Of a stretch of DNA of 64,000 bases, positions 1 to 11,874 are shown piece by piece. The stretch is taken from contig CM069602.1 of NCBI GenBank assembly GCA_035771175.1, forward strand, positions 13,229,116-13,293,115. The letters are read 5' to 3'. Every line of letters begins with the position of its first letter. Position 1 is the stretch's first letter. The position numbers and the translations under genes are program-made. The notes beneath the pieces were generated by a model. It was given only the letters and a program-made list of their open reading frames with translations. It did not search any database and was not told the DNA's origin. The stretch comes from Paratinospora sagittata. Its lineage: Eukaryota > Streptophyta > Magnoliopsida > Ranunculales > Menispermaceae.

Positions 1-2465
1 TGGGCCATTGAAAGCAACCCAAGACCAAGGTGGTTTTATAGGTTAGGTCAAGTAGGGGTATAAGAGTGGAGGATTTGCCAAGCATAAACCAAGGTTGGGG
101 CATCTTATCTTAATTCTAATAATGTAGAAGGGCATAGGGAGAAGACAAAGGAATGGCCAACCTGCTTTCCTTGTAAGGTGTCAAGTTGTCAATTTAAGCA
201 TCACTTTTGGAGGGTCTTAACTCTTAAGTAAAGTTTCCATGTGACCACAAAGGATCTCTTAAAAAAAACATATATAAATACTTAGCTCTAGAAAGAATAA
301 CGGGGGAGAAAACATATTCGTGTAGCCAACTTTAAAAACTTCATTAAGTATAAACAGAGTAATATAATGTATAATCCCACAAAAATTATATATATATAGG
401 GTAAAGTGCCAGAACAATGCTTTAGTCCACGAGGAGTTTGACATTGGAATAATCACATATCCCATTATTTTTCATTTGCAAATTATAAAATCAGGCCAAG
501 GGTACCCTCAAAATCAACTAGGGAATAACAAATATTAAGCTTTATTAATGTTAACCACTGGAACACCAAAAACAAGAAGAAAAAGAAATAGAAGAAGTAC
601 CATGAACAAATTAAAGGGTGTCCCACAAGCCAAGCAGAACCATCAATACGTCTCAAGAGGTAATGAGACCCACATAATATTTTTGATAAGAGAATAATCT
701 AAAAATGTTATGATTCTCAGGTTGTTGCATAGTTGTGCTGCTTCTCTCAGCTTATGAGACTTATAATCTTACTATTTTCTTATATTATATATATACTATT
801 ACATGAATTAAAAAATATAAACATATATGCCCTTAAGCTAATCATTTTGCTTCCCTATAGGGATCCTCTCCCACTTTTCCTTTTGGTTTATCTACATTAA
901 CAATACAATAATCACATTTTAATATAAGACCCCAGTATCCTCATACTTAAACATGGAATCTCTTGCTAGCTCTACTTAAAATATACAATAATGCATGCAT
1001 GAACCAGCTTCCATATTGGTAGAAATAATACACAAGCACATGCCCATCAATTAATCCTTCTTTTTAATTTTTCTATTTAACAAGGTAATTAATATCGTCG
1101 CCCTATTTATTTTATTTTATTTTTACTAGAAATAAAATGTGTCTTTAAGCCCTTGTACATCAGTCTCGTAGGTTCGAGTGCGATACTTTCTTCTTTAAGG
1201 GACTTACGTCATGAAAGTTTTTGTCGTGACTATAACCCTCGACCCAATAAAATAAACCTCAAGGCTTTACCACCGTATCAACACGCTAATTAAATATTAT
1301 CCGCGAGAAAAGGTGGTGAATATAAATTAATTACATACATAAGTTTGGAATGTGCTTAACAGTTCATTTGAACTGTATTGAGATCCATGCATTGGGATTA
1401 GCCGGCTTGAAGAAGCAGCTGGGCAAGGCCGGCATGTAAATTCACTCATATATATGGAGTCATGTTGGCCAACCTGTGACAAATTTATAGTGAACATAAA
1501 CTAACATATATCCAAGACCCTTTTCCCAAAACACAAAAGAAGCAAGGAATCTCAAAATCCCTAGACACCAAAATGTTAATTAATAAAATAAATTCTGCAA
1601 GTAATACAACCATATATATGTGTTAAAGTGGCACATAGTGCATATATATATTTATCTAGCTAGCTATATATACTTTATTAGATTAGCCTAGTTGTAGCAA
1701 AAATGGTCCTGGCGATATCAGTGTCAGCAGTATATGTAATTAATAGAATAAAGCAACATGAGGTCTGTGATTCAACTTCCCTAATCAACCAACATCTCAA
1801 CTGTAAAAGAATTATTATATATAATATTAAATGGATCATAATATATAATGGGGTTAGCTTGTAATGTGGTTGTAAATTTTCAATAAAGCTGTCATGACTC
1901 ATGTAATCTTAGGAATCATTGAGTTTCAATGACCATCCAACAACTTGGACATTGCCATATTGTGGCGTATTTTTACATTCTCCTCCTCCTCCTCCTCCTC
2001 CTCCTTCACATAGCCTTAATTGAAGATATTAATACAAGTTTTTGGAACATAATTCATTTATCATATCATGATCAGTCACTGTAAAATATGATTATTCAAT
2101 GTATTATTCATTAACATACCATGAAATTAAGATCTGATCACTGTAAATCAAGGATAATTTACAAAGCATACAAAGGGCGGGCCCAATATCTGATGAATTT
2201 ATCCATCTATATATATATATATATAAGCTTGGTTTATAATTTAGATTTTTTTCATTAAATTTAAAAATGATTCCTTAAAATTCTATTAAAAAATAATTGG
2301 TTTGTTGAAAATGACATAAAGTTGTCTTGAATTGTAGGCTCCATTTGGTTTATGATCTAAAAACAAATATAAAACAAAAAAAAAAAATTATCATTTTCTA
2401 AAAAAAATTTTGAAATATTTTCTTGAATTCAACTAACTAAATACATTTTGGTATTTCAATTGTTC
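1..2465. other. intergenic DNA, no gene seen
   Basis: AT-rich DNA whose short open frames on both strands have no recognisable domain or codon pattern. It holds a CCT trinucleotide run near 1980-2004 and a TA run near 2209-2225. I see no transposon ends or RNA gene that I can defend. Confidence 0.6.
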
Positions 2466-2645
2466 TTCTTTTTTTTTAAAAGGTAAGGAGGTATTTACCC
2501 TTTGACTACTAATCTTCGTACAGTATGACCACAAATGTTGTAGAATACAGTTGGCCAATATTAGAATTAACCTTGTGAATTGGGATGCTCGAACCCACAA
2601 CGTCTTCCTAGACATTGTGTTTGACAATCTACCTTTCAATCAATC
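2466..2645 (-). repeat. SINE-like element (candidate)
   Basis: Read on the minus strand, this block starts with a tRNA-like head containing a good RNA polymerase III B-box (GGTTCGAGC, complement near 2588-2600) and ends in an A-rich tail, which appears as a T run near 2468-2477 on the plus strand. That order is what a plant SINE looks like. The A-box is weak and no target duplication was found, so this is a structural guess. Confidence 0.35.
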
Positions 2646-3419
2646 GACGTATTTTAAATTTTTACATACATAAAATTGTATCGGACTCACAAACTAAATC
2701 GGATCTAAGAATTTATAGAATTATGTCATTACATCTAAACTATAAACCAAATGCACAGAAATTTATAATTAAGTTGATTTCTAATATGAGATTTTCAAAG
2801 TAAAGGGCAAATTAATGGCACTTTAATAATTACCATACATATAGTTGAAAGGGGTTGATTTCCAAATAGGGCAAAAAGAGAGTGGTGCAAGAATAAATAA
2901 CAAAACAAATAGATACGAAAGTCCAAAAGAATAACGGTTGGAGATTCGAACCTTTCACCCTGTGACTGGCTCTATGTGTGTGGGACTTTTCCTTCAGAGC
3001 AAGACAAAGGAAGGAATAGTTAAGAGGGTAAGGGGCAGGGCAGAGCAATTCAGTTAGTTTTTTTTTTATCTCTAGTCACCCTCGGGATTCCCACTGTGAA
3101 TACATAACAACCGTTGGATGAGGTGGCGTAGGATTCTCAGTTGGAGTACACGTGCTGCCATCTTTTCTTTCCTCTTTTTATCTTTGCTTCCATGCATGGA
3201 TTTCTCCTCCAAAATATAACTCGAACAAGAGAGAGAAAGAAGAGAGAGTAAGAAGAAGAAGAAGAGAAAAGCTCTCTCTTCTTTATTTTTTTTTTCTTCA
3301 TTTGGCCTCTGTTCATAGCTACTAGCAAAAGAGAAAAGAAAAAAGAAAAATTCAACTGCCCAAGACAGAGTATCAATCAGATCTTATTCTTGTCAAAGAT
3401 CATAACTTTGAAATCTGAG
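2646..3419 (+). promoter_or_regulatory. upstream region of the C2H2 gene
   Basis: This stretch precedes the C2H2 gene. It contains a perfect G-box (CACGTG, 3149-3154), bound by bZIP and bHLH factors in plants, followed by GA/CT-rich DNA (about 3225-3300) typical of plant core promoters and 5' leaders. No clear TATA box was fixed, and the transcription start is probably between 3200 and 3350. Confidence 0.45.
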
Positions 3420-3458
3420 ATGGGTTCAGTTGCCAATTCAAGAATACTCATGATCTGA
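3420..3458 (+). other. candidate upstream ORF in the C2H2 leader
   Basis: A 12-codon frame (MGSVANSRILMI, then TGA) ends about 160 bp before the main ATG. If the transcript starts upstream of 3420, this uORF would lie in the 5' leader and could lower translation of the repressor. Its context and conservation are unknown. Confidence 0.3.
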
Positions 3459-3616
3459 TTCCCCAGTTTCTTCAGCTCAGATTTGAGCTTCTGTACTTGT
3501 TTTTCCTGATCTTGGATTTTCTGGGTCACTCTGTTTCTTTACCTTTTTTTTTTTGGATTGGAAAAAAAAAATAGCAGATTGAGGATCAAGGAAGCATTTT
3601 TGTGATTCTTGTAGCG

Positions 3617-5353
3617 ATGGGAGAAGAAGATCAAGAACAGAAGCATGTGTGCAAATTCTGCAAGAAGAGCTTCCCTTGTGGAAGATCCTTAGGAGGTCAT
3701 ATGAGGTCTCATATGATGACTAACAACAAGAAGAATAGTAGTAATTCCCCAGCTGCTGCTGAAGCAAAGAACAAGAAGAAGAAGCTTCTTTCTTCTGTTA
3801 ATGATGATGATCATCATCGCAGTAATTACATGGTGGATTTTGAAGCTGGAGGTCATGCTGGTTATGGTCTGAGAGAAAATCCCAAGAAAACATGGAGACT
3901 ATCAGATTCAATCGATGAAACTAACAACAACAACAACAACAACAATTCTCGTCAAGAGAAGCTCTGTAAAGAATGTGGTAAAGGGTTTCAATCATGGAAA
4001 GCTTTGTTTGGTCACATGAGATGCCATTCCGATAAAGAAAAGATCTCGAATTACAGCTTAGAAGGAAATTCATGGAATGCCCAGAATCAAAAACTTGTAA
4101 TTGATAGCCAATCTGATAATGAAGCTGCTGCTGCTGCTCCTAGAAGAAGAAGAAGATCAAGAAGAACTAGGTACAGAACTACTCTTACTACTACTGCTGC
4201 TACTGTTACTACTACTACTACAACTACTACTACAGCTACTACTACTTCATCTTTTTCCTTTGCAAATGTATCCCCTTCTTCTGTTTCTGAAATTGAGCAA
4301 GAACAAGAAGAAGTTGCTTTGTGCTTGATGATGTTATCTAGAGATGTTGGGTGTTGGGGAGGAGGAGGAGGAGGAGGGTTGAATAATTCTGTTGCTGATT
4401 CTTCTGATAATAATTCTGTGGTTGTGGAAGTTAGATCTTCAGGTTTAGTTAAGGGAATTACTGAAACAGAAGATTGGAATGGTGATCAGAATAATTTGAA
4501 GATGAAGAAACCTGTGGTTTCATCAGATTTGGAGAATGGTAGGTTTGAAAGGAAGGTTTCTGAATTTGGGGGTTCTAATTTTGGGGTTCTGAAAAATGGT
4601 TTCGAGAAGATCAATTCAGAAGTTTCAGTTGATGGGTCTTTTGGGGAAGATAAGATTATGAACCCTAGACAAGATAATGAAGCTGGGATTGAGGTTTCTG
4701 ATGCTGAATTGGGGAAAAATACTACTTGTCAAGATTATTTAGAGTCTGGTGGAAAGTACGATTTGAGCAAGAAAGCTACTAGGTATGATCCATTTGATCT
4801 TGAAATTGGGAAGGATAATTGTTCACTGAAGAAGACGAGCAAATTTGAGTGTACTACCTGCAACAAGATCTTCCATTCTTACCAAGCGCTGGGGGGACAC
4901 AGGGCAAGTCACAAGAAGATCAAAGGATGCTTTGCAACAAAAATTGAGACCGGTGAAAACAGCATTGAAACTGATGTTTCTCCTGATCCTATTGATGATG
5001 TTAAGCTCATTAAGTCTTGGGAGAACGAGAGCCTGAGTGGCAATGGTGAAAGTAGCAATGTGGCCAAGAGGAGTAAGCATGAATGCCCAATTTGCTTCAA
5101 GATTTTTGCATCAGGGCAAGCTTTAGGTGGGCACAAGAGGTCTCATGTAGTTGAGAGCAACGAAGCAAGAGGAAATCAAAGTATTGTGATTCAGCAAAAG
5201 CTCCCTGAGATTCGCGATTTGCTTGATCTTAATCTTCCAGCTCCAATTGATCAGGAAGATGCCAATAGTAGCCACATTGGGTTCAAGCCATGGTGGATCG
5301 GAAGCAACCATAAGCACGAACCAGTGGTAGCGGCAGGTGTAATCTCTAACTAA
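3617..5353 (+). CDS. four-finger C2H2 zinc finger repressor with EAR motif (ZAT-like)
   Basis: Intronless gene for 578 residues, a nuclear DNA-binding repressor of the plant ZAT family. Four C2H2 fingers lie at about 12-32, 117-137, 412-432 and 490-510. Fingers 1, 3 and 4 carry the plant L-G-G-H core; finger 2 has LFGH. A C-terminal EAR repression motif, LDLNL (536-540) followed by PAP, would recruit TOPLESS-type corepressors. Low-complexity tracts separate the fingers: nine Asn (102-110), a Thr-rich run (about 186-210) and seven Gly (about 248-254), encoded by near-pure AAC, ACT and GGA repeats that may vary in length. I chose the ATG at 3617 because the open frame upstream begins only at a GTG (3602); from the ATG the first finger begins 11 residues in, as in relatives. 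Members act in stress and developmental responses; this one's targets cannot be read from the sequence. Confidence 0.93.
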   Translation: MGEEDQEQKHVCKFCKKSFPCGRSLGGHMRSHMMTNNKKNSSNSPAAAEAKNKKKKLLSSVNDDDHHRSNYMVDFEAGGHAGYGLRENPKKTWRLSDSIDETNNNNNNNNSRQEKLCKECGKGFQSWKALFGHMRCHSDKEKISNYSLEGNSWNAQNQKLVIDSQSDNEAAAAAPRRRRRSRRTRYRTTLTTTAATVTTTTTTTTTATTTSSFSFANVSPSSVSEIEQEQEEVALCLMMLSRDVGCWGGGGGGGLNNSVADSSDNNSVVVEVRSSGLVKGITETEDWNGDQNNLKMKKPVVSSDLENGRFERKVSEFGGSNFGVLKNGFEKINSEVSVDGSFGEDKIMNPRQDNEAGIEVSDAELGKNTTCQDYLESGGKYDLSKKATRYDPFDLEIGKDNCSLKKTSKFECTTCNKIFHSYQALGGHRASHKKIKGCFATKIETGENSIETDVSPDPIDDVKLIKSWENESLSGNGESSNVAKRSKHECPICFKIFASGQALGGHKRSHVVESNEARGNQSIVIQQKLPEIRDLLDLNLPAPIDQEDANSSHIGFKPWWIGSNHKHEPVVAAGVISN

Positions 5354-6156
5354 GAAACCTGACCTTTTTTTCGCTGTATTAGCTGGCTCCCCTTGGTGAT
5401 GAAGATGCAGGAGTGTACAGAACAAGCTGGTGGATACTACTACTACTACTATTTCATTGATTCTTTACAGATTCAAGAACATGTCATACAAGGTAATGTC
5501 CTCATTTGCCGCTTTTACGCGTTTAAGTAGGAAGTGTTTTTGTTCTCTTCTCTCTTTCTAGCGCTTAATTTTTGTCCTCTTTTTTCTCTTTTACATTCTG
5601 ATAATAATCTCCATTGTTGCAAACTTCTAGTTCATCAAGATGTCTCATTTTGCTGCTTTTGATACTATAATCAAATTTTTGTGTTTCTTCTTATTGTTGC
5701 ATTGTATCTTTGCTCAATCAATCCTATCAATGCTAGCTCAAAACATGGTACTTTTTACTGGTACATATCTAGGGATAGAAATTTTTATGTCAGGTCCCTT
5801 GAATCTGGACTACTCCCATCCCTAACTGTTAAATTCAAATTGACTTGTTCATACTGCAAACTTGTTTAAGTAGGGTTATTTTTCGCTTTAGAGCATCTGG
5901 CTGTTGAACTAACTCGCGATATCCTATAAACACCATCCACATATGAATGCAAACTCTTTCATAAGAATCCCATCTTGGAGTAACATAAATTAAGCTCCCT
6001 TTAGTAATTATCTTTTTGCATCATGTTCTTCAAAAGATACTCTATCTTGGCATATTACAAGTCACAAAGTGAAAAATGGAAATGGCCAAGGGGGAGGAGT
6101 GAATTGATATGAGAAGTGTACTCAAGCACCCGATTCCCTTAGATCAATACAAAGTG
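5354..6156 (+). other. 3' UTR and intergenic DNA
   Basis: The first 200-300 bases after the stop are T-rich and probably form the C2H2 3' UTR. A 61-codon frame at 5640-5825 has no domain and is not credible as a gene. Nothing else was recognised. Confidence 0.5.
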
Positions 6157-6300
6157 TGTATTGAGCAACTCCATGTTAATCTTTGGGACTTCTGTGCCCA
6201 AAGTATATATTAATCCCAGGGACTTCAAATCAATACAGGGTTGTGTTGTATTGAGCAACTCTATGTTAATCCCAGGGACTTCAGTGCCTAAGTACGTTCC
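6157..6300 (+). repeat. two-copy tandem repeat, about 85 bp unit
   Basis: The phrase TTGAGCAACT-C/T-ATGTTAATC occurs at about 6162 and again at about 6250, each followed by GGGACTTC and a matching tail. The copies differ by scattered substitutions and a small internal insertion. It is probably a local duplication or part of an unclassified transposon. Confidence 0.6.
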
Positions 6301-6317
6301 TCTATTAGGTTCATTAT

Positions 6318-6465
6318 TTTTTTCTTTTTTTTTATTCAAGGGTATCTAGGCCTCTTAAAGCGCCCGTCTAGTCCATTGAGATAAATACGTGTCTCACATC
6401 AAAATCTCTATAAGAAGTGGCCTTCTGAGGATTGATTGGAACTCAGGATTGATACAGTTTTACTG
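6318..6465 (-). repeat. dispersed SINE-like repeat, copy 1
   Basis: A T-rich start followed by GGTATCTAGGCCTCTTA and, further on, AAGTGGCCT. The same ordered blocks recur at about 41498-41610, so this is a dispersed family. The T-rich left end would be the poly-A tail of a retroposon lying on the minus strand. Confidence 0.5.
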
Positions 6466-6629
6466 TGATAAAAGATCTCTTAGAAAGAGATAAATTAATA
6501 ATTAGTGTCAAAGTGATTAAAGAGAAGGAGAGATGAGAGAGGTGTAGTTGGGCTACTCTTGAAGCCTGCTTGATGGCGTGGGCATGCTGGAGTGTGAAGT
6601 CATAAGGAAACAAGGTTTGATGACACTTG

Positions 6630-6663
<34 letters not shown>

Positions 6664-9600
6664 CTTTTTATAATTATGGGGAGATGGCATGTGAGGTGAA
6701 GGTGGTTGTTTAGTCACCTACCATAAAAGCATGACAACGCATCTTACTTCTCTGTATCTTCATGTCTTTTTCATATTCTCCTTTTTTTCTTTCTTAACTA
6801 AGCATATTGATGATATAGCAACACTACTACTCAATTGATTCTTTATTCTCGAGATTATTAACATTAATAGAGGTGAGACTTTCATATTTTCAATTGGGTT
6901 TGAGTCAGCTTGCACAAAGCTCCTGGTTTAGAACTAGGACAAATGGCCTTTTTTCCTGACTAGAACTAGTCCATTAATCAGCTTAATTAAGCTAAAAAAC
7001 AGGATATCTTCTAAAGGGCAGAAAGAAAATGAAAAAGGGTAACCAAAAAAAAAAGGTGTAATGATTGTTATTAATTGTCAATTAATTAATGCACCGTTAT
7101 CTAAGCCAAACCAAACCATTATTTTTGAAAAGATACTTTGCATAGTGGTCTAGAATAACAATTAATTCAACCATTAAATGGACTTAAACTCTCCGTCACT
7201 TTGTTAAGCAAGCTTGAGTAATAAGAAAAACAGAGAGCTCTTTTATTTTTGAAAAATATTTTATATGCGTTGGGTGTCAACATCATTTTTCGATACTAAT
7301 ACCTAATTCTTTTAAATATTTTAAGGATGCGCGTGTATGATACAATATCTTTAAATATACGCGCATCTTTAAATCATTCAAAAAAAAATAGATGTCATTA
7401 TCAAAAAATGACATTGACATTCAATATACATATAACATTATTTTTTATTTTTTTTATTTTTTCAATTGCACTTAGGGGAGCTGCTACTGTGCCACTAGCG
7501 GTTGCTTTATCAAAAGTAGCAAAATACTTAGGAAACTTGGCGTATAGTCAAGTCCTTATCAAAAGTCAAGGATATTTTTGGGCTTTTAAAAAGTGATCCA
7601 GAGGGGTATTTTGGGTATGAAAAAAATGCACCTTCTGTTTTACTCCAATTAATTTTTATTTTATTTATAAATATACTTATATTCATGTTGTTTAAGCATA
7701 ATCTCACCCTAGTGTTTGCCCGTTCTTCTTCCCCGTATATATCTAGTTTATTTTTATCAATGACTGAGAAGAATAGAAAAAAAAAAGAGTCAAAAAACCA
7801 CATAGAAAAATGATAACTTATATAGTTATTTCAAAAAAATATAGTTAGAAAAAGGCCTACTTGAGTTAAATTGTATTTAAATAATCAAAGTTTAAGATGC
7901 TTTTATAAACATTGTTGAAAATATTCGTGAAATCAAGTGCTCTATCACATGTTAGTTGCACTAGTACCTTCTCTACTTTTTAAATCAAAATATCTTTAAT
8001 GCATTAGAGTTCAAGTTCTTTATCCTTGTAAACACTTTTTTTTTTTTTTTTGGGTTGAGATCATGGGTGGCAGAGACCCTCTCTCCACTAATTTCATAAA
8101 ACCGAACGTAACCTAATAATATCTGATAAATAATAAATAGTGAAAGACATAGACTCAAACCTAAATCTTTTCCATGAAATAGATTTTATGGTGATAAAAA
8201 ATAATAATAATAAAAATAAAAATAAAGCACCTAGTGTGCTTCTAATCAATCTGTATTAAAAGAATGTCTTGGTTAACAAAAACTAATGGCTCGTTTGGAT
8301 ACAGTTTTTATATTAAAAAATATGAAAATTTAAAAAATTTGAGTGAATCAGAAAATTAATTTTTAATTTTTTGTAAAAATAAATAAATAATTATTTTCAT
8401 AAAAGATAAAAACTTATTTTTATAATTTTCTATTTTCAGATTAAATATCTTTCAAACACTGCATAAACAAACATGTCATTTCTTTACTCTACTTACAAAA
8501 GGTCAATAAAAGTGACTCAATCACGCACCATAAAAACACAGGCCAAAAAAAAAAGTCAAACAGGGGTATTTAATTCAATTTACTACTCCTTTAGGTTAGG
8601 GACGTGTATGTATTCTTGGACACGATCCAGTCAATGAACCATAAAGTAAAACTTCTCTGATCAATCTATACAAAGAGTGCCATGTGGCAATTAAAAGCCT
8701 CGGTCCCACAAACTAGGCTAATCTTTGATCTGAAAACAGGGCTTTTACTAAATACTTTTTCTTCACTAAACACAAGGCAGTCCGTACCCCACGTGGCATG
8801 AACAAATATCTGCCTTACGTCGATTAAAAATTGATATATAATACAAAAAATTAATTTTTAGATTTAACAATCTTTTTTTTTTTCGTCAAATATAACATAA
8901 ACACAATAACTCACCCAAATGATAATAATTATTATATATTATGAGGATGAACCAGCACAATAATGGTCAAAACCCACAATTATATTATATTTGCCATTTT
9001 TATTTTTTATTATTTAAGAAATCTAATTAACTTAACCATAAAAATTAAAACAACTTATTTTAATAATAAAATATTAAAAAATATTTGTTAAATTTGAGCA
9101 ATCAAAACTCATTTTCTATACTTTCTAGTTTTAGGATTAAAAAAAAAAAATGGAGTAAGAAACACAGAGAATTGTAAAACTTGTCACTCCTAACAACATT
9201 CAACTCAAACAATTGACAGTTCTTAACTCTCACATCGTGATTAAAAAATAAGACTATAAATTGAAAATAAAAAACTCAAAAAATAATTATTTTTTTTAAA
9301 ATAACTTATTTGGTATTTGTTTTAAATTATGTTTTCGGCATTTTAAAATAAAAAGTCGAAAAAGTTGAAAAAAAAATTATTTGATTTATTGTGACTTGAA
9401 AATTGTTTTTGAGAAAATGTTAAGAAAAAAACTTGTTTTGAGAAAATACATAAAAGTTATTTTTTGAGAGAAAAGCGATAGGACCCACATTAGTCTTTTT
9501 TTATAGTTAATTTATGTGAAATCTTAAATTCTTATTTTCAAATTTAAATAATATTTTTTAAATATAATATCAAACATATTTTGAGAAACTATAAATTAAC

Positions 9601-10467
9601 AAAAAATAAGATCATATTCTATTTTTTAAAACTATTTTTAAATTATATGCCAAACCCAGTCTTACTTTCTTAATAAGTTTTTCAAAAATTATTTTTAAAT
9701 ACGATTAGTCAAATGCGTTTTGTTTGTTTTCAAAGGCCCTGTTTTACAGACTTTTATCAAAAACATTTTTTTCGACAAATACTTCTAAAAAAATGCTTTT
9801 GGAAAAAAATTAATCTCTTATAGTTTTTTCTTTAAGCAGAAAATTATTTTTCTCCATCACAGTTTAGCTAGAAACAGATGTTGTCAAAACTAGGGATGAC
9901 CAAAAATTGGGTACAAACAGGTACGGACAACCCTTCATACTATTAGACATATAGCATGTTCGTACTTGGCCCAGTTTGAAAAATAGACACACATGTTCGA
10001 TCTTACCCGTATGTCTTAAAAATTGAATAGCCTGACTTTGTCCCTACCCATATGCGTTTTTAAAAACATATGGTAGTGAAGTATGCTTTTTAAGCTTTTT
10101 TTTTCTTAAAAAAAATAGAGATTCCATGGCGATAGTGACCAAGAAGGAAGATGAAGAAGAAGAAGAAAATAACAAAAAGATGAAAGATTAAAGAAGAAAT
10201 ATAATTAAAAAAAAAAATAGCCTAGCTATAAGGTGTAGAAAAATTTAAATATATGTAAATTTTGCCTTTTAGAAGCTTATGTTTAGACCTGGCCCAATTT
10301 TAAAATAGACACATAATTTTTATACATTCCCAACCCAATTTTTAAAAGATTTTTGTTTGTATCCATTTTAAAACGGGCTAGATGAAAACTACGGGATCTG
10401 GGCCCCATTTTGGCACACTTAAACATCTTGAAGAGTGTTTTTGCTTCAAAAGCTATTTAGTAAAAGG
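6466..10467. other. intergenic DNA rich in MITE-like and simple repeats
   Basis: No gene seen. The stretch includes a poly-A run (about 6631-6660), a small inverted repeat with GATGCGCGT arms (about 7326-7368), and several AT-rich blocks that open with wording typical of plant MITEs (for example CTCGTTTGGATACAG near 8289). At 9893-10420, sequences resembling a weak hAT-type inverted pair (CCAAAAATTGGG against CCAAAATGGGG) were noted, but no target duplication was found. Confidence 0.5.
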
Positions 10468-10511
10468 GTACGACTATTTTCACCCACCTATTATTATCTC
10501 TTCACCCACCT
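10468..10511 (+). repeat. left terminal inverted repeat of the MULE
   Basis: About 44 bp that match the reverse complement of 24902-24945, with a few mismatches and small gaps. Each end contains two copies of the TTCACCCACCT phrase. Confidence 0.8.
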
Positions 10512-10759
10512 CATCTAAAAAATAAAAAAACTAAAAAATCCTCATATAAAGTTGTCAAAAAGGACACCTATTAAACCCCTTAACTCCTTCAACCTCTCGC
10601 TTCACCCACCCATCAACCATTCAACTCCTACCCTAAACCATAAAACTATTTAATCCTCCAACAAATCTCAATCTTTGATCATGTGATTTAGTATATTTTT
10701 TGAATCACAAGCACGTTTTCAACTATTCGTAAGTGGTTTCTTTCGATTTGAAGTGTTTG

Positions 10760-10939
10760 CAAGTTATTCGAAAAGTGTTCAAAGTGTTGAAAGTGTGCGA
10801 CATCAAGCAAGCCGTTCGACCTACAATGGAAAGAGATTTTCAAGTCATTCTTCATCCCTCACGATACGTGCATTTGGTATCTACACTATTTTTATGTAAA
10901 AACAAACCTAAAATCGAAGTGGAAAGGGGTCGAAAATGT
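10760..10939 (+). repeat. long direct repeat, copy A
   Basis: This 180-bp block recurs almost unchanged at 11665-11834. Both begin CAAGTTATTCG and end CGAAAATGT. Copy A carries about 10 extra bases near 10796-10808 (GACATCAAGC region). The two copies bracket a GC-rich foldback cluster. Confidence 0.85.
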
Positions 10940-11262
10940 CACACCCTGGGTTGCACAGTGTGCCCCCTACCCAGGTGCGGGCGCACCCCCTCGCGGCGAA
11001 CGCCTAGCCATAGTACCACATAATATTGTCCTATCGCCACGTAGCAACCGCGATAGGACAATATTATGTGGTACTATGGCTAGGCGTTCGCCCCGAGGGG
11101 GTGCACCCGCACCTGGGTAGGGGGCACGCTGTGCAACCCAGGGTGTGACAAAAAGGTCGTATGTATACATAAGGCCTTTTTGTTAGGACTTCGTATACAT
11201 AATATTGTCATATCGCCATGTAGCAACCCAACCGCAGCAGGTCTACATCGAAACGATTATTT

Positions 11263-11416
11263 GTCCCCCTGCACACCGCAGCGCACAGGGAGGGCCTCCC
11301 CTGGTTTGAAATCGTCCCCCTGCACACCGCAGCGCACAGGGAGGGCCTCTCCCGGTTCGAACCCAGGACTTCCCCCTCAGGGAGTCCTCCGTCGCAACCG
11401 AGTAGCCACTGAACCA
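11263..11416 (-). repeat. tRNA-like SINE head and body, minus strand
   Basis: The reverse complement shows an A-box-like TGGTTCAGTGGCT (11404-11416) and, about 40 bases on, a B-box GGGTTCGAACC (11354-11364), spaced as in tRNA-derived SINEs. The body ends in a tandem pair of a unit containing GTCCCCCTGCACACCGCAGC, at 11263 and 11314. It meets a second head at 11418, head to head. Confidence 0.6.
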
Positions 11417-11417
11417 A

Positions 11418-11512
11418 TGGCTCAGTGGTTACTAGGAATGCGAAATTAGACTCCTTAAGGGAGGTCTCGAGCTCGATTCCTAGGGAGGCCCTGCACTATT
11501 CATGAATAGTGT
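11418..11512 (+). repeat. tRNA-like SINE head, plus strand
   Basis: A-box-like TGGCTCAGTGGTTA (11418-11431) and a B-box-like GGTCTCGAGCTCGATTCC (11463-11480), followed by GGAGGCCCTGCACT, which resembles the body of its minus-strand neighbour. The two heads share a palindromic joint at about 11405-11428. Confidence 0.55.
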
Positions 11513-11664
11513 CAGACAAATGATCCCGTGTACAAGAGACGTCATTGTGTGGCGGTGGTTGTACCGGGATGAGACAATATTATGGATCCATAATGGCTGG
11601 CGTTCGCCCCGAGGGGGTGCACCCACACCTGGGTAGGGGGCACGCTGTGCAACCCAGGGTGTGA

Positions 11665-11834
11665 CAAGTTATTCGGGAAGTGTTCAAAGTGTTGAAAGTG
11701 CGCAAGCCGTTCGACCTACAATGGAAAGAGATTTTCAAGTCATTCTTCATCCCTTACGATACGTGCATTTGGTATCTACACTATTTTTATGTAAAAACAA
11801 ACCTAAAATCGAAGTGGAAAGGGGTCGAAAATGT
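11665..11834 (+). repeat. long direct repeat, copy B
   Basis: Second copy of 10760-10939, about 170 bp. It begins right at the end of the foldback cluster, so the MULE's own sequence resumes here. Confidence 0.85.
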
Positions 11835-11874
11835 ATTGCGAAACCCAAAAAATCGCCCCCGAAATCGTTTTGTC

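Larger units (their letters stand above)
10937..11666. mobile_element. GC-rich foldback cluster inside the MULE
   Basis: A 730-bp block bounded by TGTCACACCCTGGGTTGCAC and its inverse. The first 214 bp (10937-11150) form an almost perfect hairpin with arms of about 100 bp and a loop of about 12 bases near 11039-11050. A third arm copy (about 11572-11666) closes the block. GC content is far above that of its surroundings. It has no coding capacity of its own; short frames here only reflect the palindrome. The inner hairpin is flanked by AAAA on both sides, a possible target duplication. Confidence 0.75.

Noticed and set aside
3602..3616. Upstream extension of the C2H2 frame to position 3602
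   Set aside because: It starts with GTG, not ATG. The ATG at 3617 gives the normal N-terminus of the family.
4101..4328. Leu-rich frame inside the C2H2 gene
   Set aside because: A frame shadow of the ACT and GCT codon repeats in the real gene.
9893..10420. hAT-type element
   Set aside because: The inverted CCAAAA...GGG phrases are weak and no 8-bp duplication was found.
10967..11449. Several frames around the foldback cluster
   Set aside because: They mirror each other across the palindrome, with no domain; products of inverted GC-rich repeats.
11404..11480. Functional tRNA gene
   Set aside because: A- and B-box-like sequences occur, but no cloverleaf with acceptor stem can be drawn; a SINE head fits better.
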